From contig JBEKAR010000035.1 of the NCBI GenBank assembly GCA_050015815.1, forward strand, positions 1 to 13,941: 13,941 nucleotides of DNA. The letters run 5' to 3'. Each line of letters opens with the position of its first letter. Within the stretch, counting starts at the first letter, position 1. The notes under the pieces are model-generated. The model was given only the letters and a program-made list of their open reading frames with translations, had not been told where the DNA came from and ran no database searches. This DNA is from JAJRAL01 sp050015815 (lineage in GTDB: Archaea; Thermoplasmatota; Thermoplasmata; Methanomassiliicoccales; UBA472). Made by a program: the position numbers and the translations under genes. Of the stretch, positions 6,881 to 13,749 are shown piece after piece.

Positions 6881-7528
6881 TCACACGATGTTGGGATAGC
6901 TCTGGACTATCTGCAGTATGCCGCTGATGATGAACTCCACCGCGACCGCCGCCAGCAGTAGGCCCATTATCCGAGAGAAGGCCGCCGCCCCCATCCTCCC
7001 CATCCGGTCGAAGATGGGGGTTGAGTAGGCCAGCAAGAGGTAGCTGATTGCCGCGGTGGCGAGGATGGCCACGATGACCTCGACGAACTCGCTCCAATCG
7101 CCCGCGCTCGTCGCGTAGGAAGTGTAGATCATGACCGTGGTGATCGCTCCCGGTCCGGCGAAGAGCGGGATCCCGAGAGGGACGATGCCTATCTCTTCCT
7201 TCGAGAGCAGGTCCTGCTCGTCCTCCTCGGTGATCTTGGTCTTGGTTCTCTGGCCCTGCACCATCGAGAACGATATGGCGAAGAGCAGGATGCCCCCGGC
7301 GATCTTGAACGCAGGGATTGTGATGCCATAGAGGGCGAATATGTACTGGCCGAAGAGAGCGAACGCGACGAGGACCCCGATGACCACAATCACGATCTTG
7401 ACTATGATCCTCCGCCTCAGGTCCGCAGGATAGCCCTCGGTCACCGCGACGAAGATCGGGATGTTGCCGATCGGGTTGACGACCGCGAACACCGCCGCGA
7501 ACGCTGTTACTGCGAACTCGAGGGTCAT
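6881..7528 (-). CDS. MarC-family integral membrane protein (UPF0056)
   Basis: 215 residues with about six hydrophobic segments: roughly 5-27, 40-65, 70-91, 114-138, 148-168 and 183-208. The first carries the family motif NPIGNIPIFVAVT (18-30) and the fourth PLGIPLFAGPGAIT (117-130), a pseudo-repeat of the first half. A charged cytoplasmic-type loop (QRTKTKITEEDEQDLLSKEE, 93-112) separates the halves. The family's function is unresolved: the name comes from an Escherichia coli locus once linked to antibiotic resistance, a role later doubted. The ATG at 7528 lies about 29 bases from a TATA box that overlaps the end of trmI, so it has its own promoter. Membrane topology here is judged by eye. 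Confidence 0.92.
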   Translation of the reverse strand: MTLEFAVTAFAAVFAVVNPIGNIPIFVAVTEGYPADLRRRIIVKIVIVVIGVLVAFALFGQYIFALYGITIPAFKIAGGILLFAISFSMVQGQRTKTKITEEDEQDLLSKEEIGIVPLGIPLFAGPGAITTVMIYTSYATSAGDWSEFVEVIVAILATAAISYLLLAYSTPIFDRMGRMGAAAFSRIMGLLLAAVAVEFIISGILQIVQSYPNIV

Positions 7529-7552
7529 TGCCAGAGAGCCTGACGCTTCGCG

Positions 7553-7563
7553 AAATACTTATT
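7553..7563 (-). promoter_or_regulatory. TATA box of marC, overlapping the trmI stop codon
   Basis: On the minus strand AATAAGTATTT. The trmI TAA stop (7559-7561) is part of the box. The centre is about 29-30 bases before the marC ATG, predicting a leader of 0-4 bases. Confidence 0.6.
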
Positions 7564-8332
7564 GATTTGCGGGCGCGGCGAGTGTCCTCCGGGCGAAAAT
7601 CAGGTAGCCAGTGTGGCCGAGCATCTCGAAAGCCGGTCTCACACCGCCTTCATGCACCTCGATGCCTCTCTGGATGTTCTCGAGCGCCTCGACCTCGACG
7701 TAGGCGTTGGCCCTGAGCGCCTTGACCGTCTCCTCGACCTGGTTCATGTTCGGGACGTAGGCGCAGAGCCTTCCGCCGCCTCTCAGCCTCGAGCCGAGGT
7801 TGTCGAGAGCCTCCCACGGCGCCGGCAGGTCCATCACCAGGCTGTCAGCCATCGCTCCGACCTCTGCCTTCTTCGCATCACCGACGATCAGACGCCAGCG
7901 GTCCGAAAGTCCGGTCCGCTCGATGTTCTTGCTCGCTTTCTCCGCGTGGTCCGCCCGCAGCTCGATCGAGATCACCTTGCCTGTCGGGCCGACCGCGAAG
8001 AGGAGAGCTGTTGTCAGCGAGCCAGATCCGACACCCGCCTCGATCACCGTGTCCCCGGCGCCGATTCCCAACCTGAAGACGATCGTCGCCGCATCCTTCG
8101 GCATGATGATCTGCGCCCCCCTCTCCAGTGATTCCATCAGCTCGTTCGCCTTCGGTCTTAGGGCAAAGAAAGCGCTGCCGGCGATTTCGATCCGCGCTCC
8201 ATCTTCGACCTCCAGCAGCCTGGAGGAATCGAAGACGCCCAGTCCGGGCACTTTGACCATACCCTGGCCGATCCTCAGGAAGTGTCTCTTGCCTCTATCG
8301 TCCAGTAGGTAGACGAGTTCGCCAGGAAGCAT
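7559..8332 (-). CDS. trmI: tRNA (adenine-N1) methyltransferase TrmI
   Basis: 257 residues. SAM-dependent methyltransferase making m1A in tRNA (position 58, and also 57 in some archaea). The N-terminal beta domain (MLPGELVYLLDDRGKRHFLR) is typical of archaeal TrmI. The Rossmann core shows SAM motif VIEAGVGSGSLT (96-107), an acidic strand-2 end VISIELR (120-126), VGDAKK (150-155) and DLPAPWE (168-174), where D168 matches the family's motif IV. The C-terminal RPAFEMLGHTGYLIFARR is also diagnostic. An in-frame GTG lies 21 codons upstream at 8395, but ATG 8332 is preferred because homologues start there and a TATA-like element lies 27 bases before it. The gene is divergent from the VOC gene. It is the only one in the window ending in TAA. 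Confidence 0.93.
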   Translation of the reverse strand: MLPGELVYLLDDRGKRHFLRIGQGMVKVPGLGVFDSSRLLEVEDGARIEIAGSAFFALRPKANELMESLERGAQIIMPKDAATIVFRLGIGAGDTVIEAGVGSGSLTTALLFAVGPTGKVISIELRADHAEKASKNIERTGLSDRWRLIVGDAKKAEVGAMADSLVMDLPAPWEALDNLGSRLRGGGRLCAYVPNMNQVEETVKALRANAYVEVEALENIQRGIEVHEGGVRPAFEMLGHTGYLIFARRTLAAPANQ

Positions 8333-8355
8333 CCAGGTCCAATCCGTTGAACGGC

Positions 8356-8363
8356 AGAAAAGG
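8356..8363 (-). promoter_or_regulatory. Weak TATA-like element of trmI
   Basis: On the minus strand CCTTTTCT, within GCAAAGCCTTTTCTGCC, centred about 27 bases before ATG 8332. The match is poor but it is the only AT-rich candidate at this distance. Confidence 0.35.
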
Positions 8364-8386
8364 CTTTGCGTGGCACGACGAGGCAT

Positions 8387-8394
8387 CCTTATCA
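8387..8394 (+). promoter_or_regulatory. TATA-like element of the VOC gene
   Basis: CCTTATCA, centred about 28 bases before the ATG at 8418. It implies a leaderless or nearly leaderless transcript and supports ATG 8418 over the in-frame GTG at 8370. Confidence 0.45.
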
Positions 8395-8417
8395 CGGCCT
8401 ACTCGCTTCCAAGACGT

Positions 8418-8888
8418 ATGCCAACTAGGTACGCTCATACCAACATCGTCGCGACCGACTGGGAGAAATTGGCCGCCTTCTACATCGATGTGTTCGATTG
8501 CGTAGCCGTCCCGTCGATGCGGGACATGTCGGGAGAATGGCTTGAGAAGGGTACAGGGGTCAGAAACGCTCGTCTTCGCGGCATTCACCTGAGGCTCCCG
8601 GGATACGCGGAGAACGGACCGACCATCGAGGTGTTCTCCTACGGCGAGATGCTGGAGAAAGCAGGCGAACCTCGCGCGAACCGAAAGGGGTTCGGGCATC
8701 TCGCGTTCGAGGTCGACGACGTGAACGCGATGGTACGAAGAGTCATCCGACATGGCGGAAAGATGCTCGGCCATGTCTCGACAACGAAGGTCGAGGGCGT
8801 CGGCACGCTCATCTTCGCCTACACCACTGATCCAGAGGACAACATCGTCGAAGTGTTGAGATGGGAGCGCGGCTTGGGTCCTGACTAG
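8418..8888 (+). CDS. VOC-superfamily (glyoxalase/dioxygenase fold) protein
   Basis: 156 residues with two beta-alpha-beta-beta-beta modules. The first starts RYAHTNIVATDWEKLAAFYI with His7; the second starts KGFGHLAFEVDDVNAM with His94. Glu71 in PTIEVFSY and Glu145 in DNIVEVLRW complete the His/Glu/His/Glu metal set of the vicinal oxygen chelate fold, so an active metalloprotein is likely. The family includes glyoxalase I, methylmalonyl-CoA epimerase and extradiol dioxygenases. The sequence does not decide among these and no neighbour suggests a substrate. Upstream in-frame codons to a GTG at 8370 are rejected because a TATA-like element lies 28 bases before ATG 8418. The TAG stop overlaps the TAG of the opposing gene in a CTAG. 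Confidence 0.88.
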   Translation: MPTRYAHTNIVATDWEKLAAFYIDVFDCVAVPSMRDMSGEWLEKGTGVRNARLRGIHLRLPGYAENGPTIEVFSYGEMLEKAGEPRANRKGFGHLAFEVDDVNAMVRRVIRHGGKMLGHVSTTKVEGVGTLIFAYTTDPEDNIVEVLRWERGLGPD

Positions 8889-9271
8889 TACGACTTCAGC
8901 TCCTTGCCGCAATTCGGGCACTTCACATCGCGCATCGAGATCGCCGCGCCGCAGTTCGGGCAGCGCGGGATCCCCTCGACCTGCTCCACCTTCTTCTCCT
9001 CCTTCGCCGCTTCCTTCTCTGTGGCAGCGGATTGCTTCTCGAACTTGTATTCGGGGGCAGGGTAGTTCGGCTTTGGCGGGTACTCGTACGGAGCGGACTT
9101 GCCCCTGATGAACAGGACGTATGCGACGAGCCCGATGATCGGGATGACGAAAACGATGACTATCCAGAGAGGGTCGATCGCCTTCAGCTTACGCATGTCC
9201 AGGGCGACGATGATGGCGCATATCGCGCCGAGCAGCAGCCAAACTATCGATACCAGGAGCCAGAGGTCCAT
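8885..9271 (-). CDS. Small membrane protein with PLDc_N-like helices and C-terminal zinc ribbon
   Basis: 128 residues. Two hydrophobic helices (about 3-24 and 34-56) are separated by DMRKLKAIDPLWIV, the pattern of the small 'phospholipase D N-terminal' (PLDc_N) membrane module; no phospholipase domain is present. A Pro/Tyr-rich then Lys/Glu-rich linker (about 60-100) leads to a zinc ribbon, CPNCG (104-108) and CPNCG (118-122). The protein probably sits in the cytoplasmic membrane with the ribbon in the cytoplasm; its role is unknown. The ATG at 9271 is preceded by GGTGA (9276-9280) and a strong TATA box about 35 bases upstream, so it has its own promoter only 32 bases after the end of the helicase gene. 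It overlaps the convergent VOC gene by 4 bases. Confidence 0.85.
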   Translation of the reverse strand: MDLWLLVSIVWLLLGAICAIIVALDMRKLKAIDPLWIVIVFVIPIIGLVAYVLFIRGKSAPYEYPPKPNYPAPEYKFEKQSAATEKEAAKEEKKVEQVEGIPRCPNCGAAISMRDVKCPNCGKELKSY

Positions 9272-9302
9272 CCCATCACCGTGACGCAGAGGCGCGTCAT
9301 TT

Positions 9303-9310
9303 CATATAAA
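9303..9310 (-). promoter_or_regulatory. TATA box of the PLDc_N/zinc-ribbon gene
   Basis: On the minus strand TTTATATG, in CTTTTATATGAAA, centred about 35 bases before ATG 9271. The predicted leader of about 9 bases just contains the GGTGA ribosome-binding site. Confidence 0.7.
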
Positions 9311-9324
9311 AGTTGGGAACTGGC

Positions 9325-12300
9325 TCAAGTCTTCTTAACCTCATTGACGTACCACTGCAGCACCTTAATGAAGCCGTCGAGGGAACCTTCGCCGGTGAGC
9401 CATGAGAGCCTGACGGTCCTGATCCTCGAAGCGTAGTCCTCCGGGATGTTCAGTCCTGATGACACGTTCAGACGGTGGATGAGATCGAACCGCATCTGTT
9501 TCGATTCGAACGGAGGCTTGAGGTACTGGAAGTGGAGGTCGACGTTGCCGTCGGCGCGTAGCGAGAAGAACCAGTGCGCGGAGTCTCCGTGCTTGAAGTA
9601 CGGTGTGACGGTCGTCACCCCGTGGAACTCCCTCCACCAGAACCTCATCTCCTGCTCCGTCGTCCAATCGAGCATGCTTTCCGCCGCTTGGACCTCCGAC
9701 TTCGAGCGTCCTGCGGCGAGCTGCTGGTAGAATATGAACTTCATCGACCGGTCGTCGCGCCCCTCGGCGATCTCGGCGCCAGGTGCCTCCCCGACGAACG
9801 ACTCCGGCGATCTGTCCCGGAAGACTCCCTTGCCTTCGGCGTTGACGTCCTTCTCCTTGCGCTCTACCTTTCCGATCCTGGGGGCCGTCTTCTTGCTCTC
9901 GGCGGACTTCTCTTTGCTTAGTGCCCTGATCCTCCCCTCGAGCCTCAGCAGCTCGGCGTCCCGGTTCCTCCACCAGTTTCGGCTCCAGACCCGGTCCATC
10001 TCCCAGCCGCGGTCCTCGAGGAACGCCTGACGCACGACGTCCCTCTCCCTCGCTGACCTGGCCGAATGGAACGTCCCCCCGTCGCACTCGATGCCGAGGA
10101 CGTAGCGCGATTCGTCACTCGGGTCCACCACTGCAAGATCGATGCGGTATCCGCTGAAGCCCACCTTGGCGTCGACCTTGTAGCCCTTCGCTTCTAGCGC
10201 CTCCTTGACTTGGTCCTCCAGCGGACGGCCGAGGGCGGGGATCTGAGCGAGCTCGATCTTCTTGCCGGTGGTGCTCATCTTCGCCAGCAGGTCCGAGACG
10301 GCATCGTGCTTCTCCTCCGAGACGGCGTGGGCATAGACCAGGTAATCCTTCAGTCGCCTTGGGCCGAGGTTCTTGACGTCGTCCACCGGCAGCGACGCCG
10401 GGTCGAACGACGCCACCATCACGACCTTCTCCCTCGCCCTGGTCACTGCGACATTGAGGCGGTTCTCTCCTCCTTCCTGGCTGAGCGATCCGAACTGCAC
10501 CCGGAACCTGCCTTGGCGGTCGGGCGCGTAGCCGACGGAGAAGAGGATCACGTCGCGCTCGTCGCCCTGCACGTTCTCAATGTTCTTTACGAACGGCCGG
10601 TCGTCGAGATTGCGCGCGTTCGAGCTCGCCTCCGAGAACAAGCGTTCGAAGTCCTTGCTACGCTGCCTCCTCTCGTCGATGACGTCCTCGATCAGATCGC
10701 GCTGCGGTTCGTTGAAGGTGATGACCCCGATCGACGGAAGCCTGCCTGCCTTCTCACCCTCGGCGAGGAGGGCGGTGATGATGTCGACGACCTTCTGAGC
10801 CTCGGTGTCGTTCGTCCTCTCGTCCCATGAACCGTTGACGCGGACGAACTCGATCGGAGGCGCCGGGAAGCTGCGGTCCACGTTCGCCGCGATCTCCAGG
10901 TTGCCGTCGTAGAAGGCATGGTTAGAGAAATCGATCAGCTCCTGGTAGCGGGAGCGATAGTGCCAGCTCAGGTAGCGCGGGGTGAAGACCCGCATGGCGA
11001 GGACGAGAAGGCTCTCGGCCTCTGTGACCTCGTCGAGCTCTTCCTCGTCGTCCTTACTGCGGAACAGGTCGAACGGACGGAGCTGCTTCTCGTCGCCGGC
11101 GATGACGACCCTCCTCCCACGGTAGATTGCTGGGAGGGATCTCTCGACCGCGAGCTGGCTCGACTCGTCGAAGACGACCAGGTCGAACAGCCCCTTCGTC
11201 AGCGGAAGGACCTCCGACCCCGCTTCGGGGGAGACAAGCCAGCAGGGAGCGACCCGCATCATCTGGAACGGGAACTCCTCAAGCAGGCTGCGGACCGACT
11301 TGACCCTCCTCTTCTTGTTGAACTCGGCGAGGAGGCGGTTCCAGTCAGTCTCGGGGCGCTTGTTCGGATGGTGTTCTCCCGGCGGAAGCTCGGCGCGCTT
11401 CGCGTCCCGCAGGACCTTGAGCGCCAGGCGCCTGACGAACAGGTCCCTCCGCTTCTTCAGGAGGTCATGCAGGCGGAATTTCAGTTCGAGGTATCGGCGG
11501 AACGGGTCCCCGGCGAGCTGAGGGTTCCTCGATTCGATGCCGGCGATCCACCGGGCGACGACCTCCTGCTCCACCATCCTCGCCCACGGGGCATCCGCGA
11601 CCGGCAGGCTGCGCCGGCATAGGTCGACGAGCTCCGAACCGGTCGCATCAAGAGAGGCGAGCGTGCGGTCGTACTCCTGGACCGCGTCGAACTCGTCCAG
11701 CGAAAGGCGGATTGCCTCGAGCTTGTCTCTCAACGCCGGAGGGTTCCTTTGGGCCATCTTGATCTCCTCAAAGCCGTCCTGTCGAAGGACAGAGCGAAGA
11801 TCCTCAAGCGACACAAGCAAGTCGTTGCCATGGGTCAGTGCCGCTTTTAGCGACGCGGCGTCGGAGAGCCGAGGGTCGCTCGGGTATATCGATGAGATTA
11901 GCTTCCTTTGTCGGTTTGCCCTCCGCCAGCGCCCGTTGAGGAATCTCAGGAATCGGGTACGCAACGCCTCGTAGTCGTCGAGCGACGCTATCGCCGCGGA
12001 CTGCTGTTGCACGTCATCGAGCGTCATCGGCGAGGACAACGCAAGGGACTCAGCCTTCATGATCGACGCCTGGAGGTCGTACTTGACCGCCGAATTGAGC
12101 GATGCGAAAGACTTCCTCTTCGATAGAGGCGAGGCAGGCGCGTCGAACTTGATGTGTCCTGTCTGGATGCCAGGCATCTTCTGCAAGAGGCCGGTGAGCG
12201 ACTGCTTGGAAAGGCGGTTGGCCAGAGCCTCCATTTGCAGCCTGGGCATGAAGCCAGGCTGGGCGGCGGTGTAGAGCTCCTGCAGCCTCGCCCCTCCGAA

Positions 12301-13650
12301 GTATTCGGTCCACATCGGCTTGACGATCGAGTTGAGCTCGGCGATGGTGAGGTCGATCTGGCTTGACGCTTCGGCAATCTCGCGCTCGAGGCGTTGATCT
12401 TCAGGCGGCGGATCCCCCTCCATCCGTTTTGCGAGCGCCGCATATGCGCCCTGTCTGTCCCCCCTGGCATCATGCAGCAGAACGGCGACCTCGGACAGGC
12501 CCACCCGTCCAAGCCTCTGATAGACGACGTCGAGCGCGGCGCGCTTCTGGCATACAACTAGCACCTTCTGGTCCTTGGCCAGGGCGTTCGTGATGAGGTT
12601 GACGATGACCTGTGACTTGCCTGTGCCCGGTGGCCCTCTGACCACCACGCACTCCGAGCTCTGCGACTCCAGGATGACCGAGTCCTGGCTTGAGTCCGTC
12701 GGCAGCGCCAGGTCGATCTGGTTGTCCGGCACCGAGTCGATGTCGATCGCCTTCGAGATCTCCGTCCTGCCCTCCCTGAGGGCCGGAGCCTCGAGCAGAT
12801 CGTCCACGATCCCCTGGTCCCCCCCTCCTTGCTGCACCCTAGTCAACATGTCCTCGTAGTCGCGGAAGATCGCCGTCGAACCCTGGGGGAACGAGCCTAT
12901 GATCGCGATGCCCTCTAGGTGAAGTTGTTGCTCGTCGAGAAGACCGAGGCTCTCCCTCGTCACCGCCTCGAGACCCTTCGCGAACTCGTTCGGCTCGGAA
13001 TCCCTCAGCTCGAGTCCGTTGTGGCGCAGAATGCCCTGCATCCCCAAGATAAGGTGCGAAGCGACGTCCTCCTTTGGCGAGCCGTCGGCCAGGTCTTGCG
13101 CTTCATCGAGCATCTCGTCCGGGAAGGTGATGCCGCAGCCCTGGCGGATCGCCCCGATGAGCGCTCGGTTCAGTATCGGCTCTTCGTCGGAGAATGACAA
13201 GTACCAGCCGCAGATGCCTTCGCGTCTTCGCTCAATCTCGACCGGGAAAAGGATAAGCGGAGCGCGGACGGCGCTCTCCTTGCCTGCTTTGCCGACCAGG
13301 AACGGAAAGCCCAGATAGAAGTCGCGCACTCCTGTCTCTTCGAAGATCAGCCGCGAGGTCCTCTCCAGCTGTACCAGCCACGACCGCGCGTCGTCCGCCC
13401 GCTCCGAAAGGTCGGAGTCCTTGACGAGGCAAATGGTACCCTTGGTCCTCGTGGCCTTAGCAAGTATCTCGTCGACCTGCTCCGGGTCGTCCTTGAAGTG
13501 CGTTGCGAGGTCTAGCGTCCAGCGCTTCTCAGTGCGGCGAAGGAGTACGGCTCGGTTGCGCCAGTCGACGTGGAGCAGCCGGTCGCGGTAGACCTCTAGG
13601 CGCTGCGAGTAGCGGGCAAGCTGGTCGCCATGAGCTTTGGTCCCATCCAC
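9325..13650 (-). CDS. DUF4011-like / SF1 helicase / Vsr-MTES_1575-like nuclease protein (Hhe-like defence candidate)
   Basis: 1441 residues from GTG 13650. Residues about 15-150 resemble DUF4011: a basic RLEVYRDRLLHVDWRNRAVL segment, then RAPLILFPVEIERR. The Upf1/Dna2-type SF1 helicase has Walker A GPPGTGKS (339-346), motif II VFDESSQ (826-832), GDEKQLRP (852-859), WHYRS (896-900), NVQGDERDVI (1026-1035) and RLNVAVTRARE (1064-1074). A largely helical segment of about 480 residues separates Walker A from motif II. A Vsr/MTES_1575-like nuclease follows: YRIDLAV with Asp1171 and GIECDGGTFHSARSARERD with Glu1188 and Asp1190. A charged linker (1246-1302) leads to a C-terminal module I cannot name. 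Known DUF4011-helicase-Vsr proteins (Hhe) protect bacteria from phage; that role here is inference. All key residues look intact and no partner gene is adjacent. The GTG lies 26 bases after a TATA box; the in-frame TTG at 13734 would put that box inside the gene. Confidence 0.88.
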   Translation of the reverse strand: MDGTKAHGDQLARYSQRLEVYRDRLLHVDWRNRAVLLRRTEKRWTLDLATHFKDDPEQVDEILAKATRTKGTICLVKDSDLSERADDARSWLVQLERTSRLIFEETGVRDFYLGFPFLVGKAGKESAVRAPLILFPVEIERRREGICGWYLSFSDEEPILNRALIGAIRQGCGITFPDEMLDEAQDLADGSPKEDVASHLILGMQGILRHNGLELRDSEPNEFAKGLEAVTRESLGLLDEQQLHLEGIAIIGSFPQGSTAIFRDYEDMLTRVQQGGGDQGIVDDLLEAPALREGRTEISKAIDIDSVPDNQIDLALPTDSSQDSVILESQSSECVVVRGPPGTGKSQVIVNLITNALAKDQKVLVVCQKRAALDVVYQRLGRVGLSEVAVLLHDARGDRQGAYAALAKRMEGDPPPEDQRLEREIAEASSQIDLTIAELNSIVKPMWTEYFGGARLQELYTAAQPGFMPRLQMEALANRLSKQSLTGLLQKMPGIQTGHIKFDAPASPLSKRKSFASLNSAVKYDLQASIMKAESLALSSPMTLDDVQQQSAAIASLDDYEALRTRFLRFLNGRWRRANRQRKLISSIYPSDPRLSDAASLKAALTHGNDLLVSLEDLRSVLRQDGFEEIKMAQRNPPALRDKLEAIRLSLDEFDAVQEYDRTLASLDATGSELVDLCRRSLPVADAPWARMVEQEVVARWIAGIESRNPQLAGDPFRRYLELKFRLHDLLKKRRDLFVRRLALKVLRDAKRAELPPGEHHPNKRPETDWNRLLAEFNKKRRVKSVRSLLEEFPFQMMRVAPCWLVSPEAGSEVLPLTKGLFDLVVFDESSQLAVERSLPAIYRGRRVVIAGDEKQLRPFDLFRSKDDEEELDEVTEAESLLVLAMRVFTPRYLSWHYRSRYQELIDFSNHAFYDGNLEIAANVDRSFPAPPIEFVRVNGSWDERTNDTEAQKVVDIITALLAEGEKAGRLPSIGVITFNEPQRDLIEDVIDERRQRSKDFERLFSEASSNARNLDDRPFVKNIENVQGDERDVILFSVGYAPDRQGRFRVQFGSLSQEGGENRLNVAVTRAREKVVMVASFDPASLPVDDVKNLGPRRLKDYLVYAHAVSEEKHDAVSDLLAKMSTTGKKIELAQIPALGRPLEDQVKEALEAKGYKVDAKVGFSGYRIDLAVVDPSDESRYVLGIECDGGTFHSARSARERDVVRQAFLEDRGWEMDRVWSRNWWRNRDAELLRLEGRIRALSKEKSAESKKTAPRIGKVERKEKDVNAEGKGVFRDRSPESFVGEAPGAEIAEGRDDRSMKFIFYQQLAAGRSKSEVQAAESMLDWTTEQEMRFWWREFHGVTTVTPYFKHGDSAHWFFSLRADGNVDLHFQYLKPPFESKQMRFDLIHRLNVSSGLNIPEDYASRIRTVRLSWLTGEGSLDGFIKVLQWYVNEVKKT

Positions 13651-13672
13651 CGGTAAAGGAGCGGGTAGCCAG

Positions 13673-13680
13673 ATATTAAT
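13673..13680 (-). promoter_or_regulatory. TATA box of the helicase-nuclease gene
   Basis: On the minus strand ATTAATAT, a fully A/T octamer in GC-rich sequence, centred about 26 bases before the GTG at 13650. The spacing fits a transcript starting on the start codon, and no Shine-Dalgarno sequence precedes the GTG. Confidence 0.65.
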
Positions 13681-13727
13681 GATTTCTGAGACGGCGGCCT
13701 GGAACGAGATGCGGGGCCGAGCCCATC

Positions 13728-13748
13728 GACGCAATCAATTGCTGCGTC
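13728..13748 (-). terminator. Inverted repeat just after the zinc-knuckle gene (possible terminator or operator)
   Basis: GACGCA (13728-13733) and TGCGTC (13743-13748) can form a 6-base-pair stem with a 9-base loop, beginning 1 base after the upstream gene's stop. A competing palindrome GCAATCAATTGC (13731-13742) lies inside. No T-tract follows on the minus strand, so this may be a weak terminator or a protein-binding site ahead of the helicase promoter. Confidence 0.3.
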
Positions 13749-13749
13749 T

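Noticed and set aside
8886..9065. Possible pyrrolysine read-through of the VOC TAG, adding about 58 codons to the next TAG at 9063
   Set aside because: The VOC fold is complete before the TAG, the extension is the antisense of the opposing gene with low-complexity Ser/Phe runs, and no insertion signal is visible.
10210..11622. Several plus-strand open frames opposite the helicase gene
   Set aside because: They are antisense shadows lacking domain motifs, promoters or ribosome-binding sites, while the minus-strand protein has intact helicase motifs throughout.
13651..13734. In-frame extension of the helicase gene upstream to TTG 13734
   Set aside because: It contains the best TATA box of the region (13673-13680), begins with a rare start codon, and its 28 residues have no family-like features.
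13739..13746. The 8-mer TTGCTGCG shared with the left arm of the mmp8/rbkR inverted repeat (2575-2582)
   Set aside because: It lies about 60 bases from the helicase TATA box, has no matching second arm, and an 8-mer repeat in this much GC-rich DNA is expected by chance.
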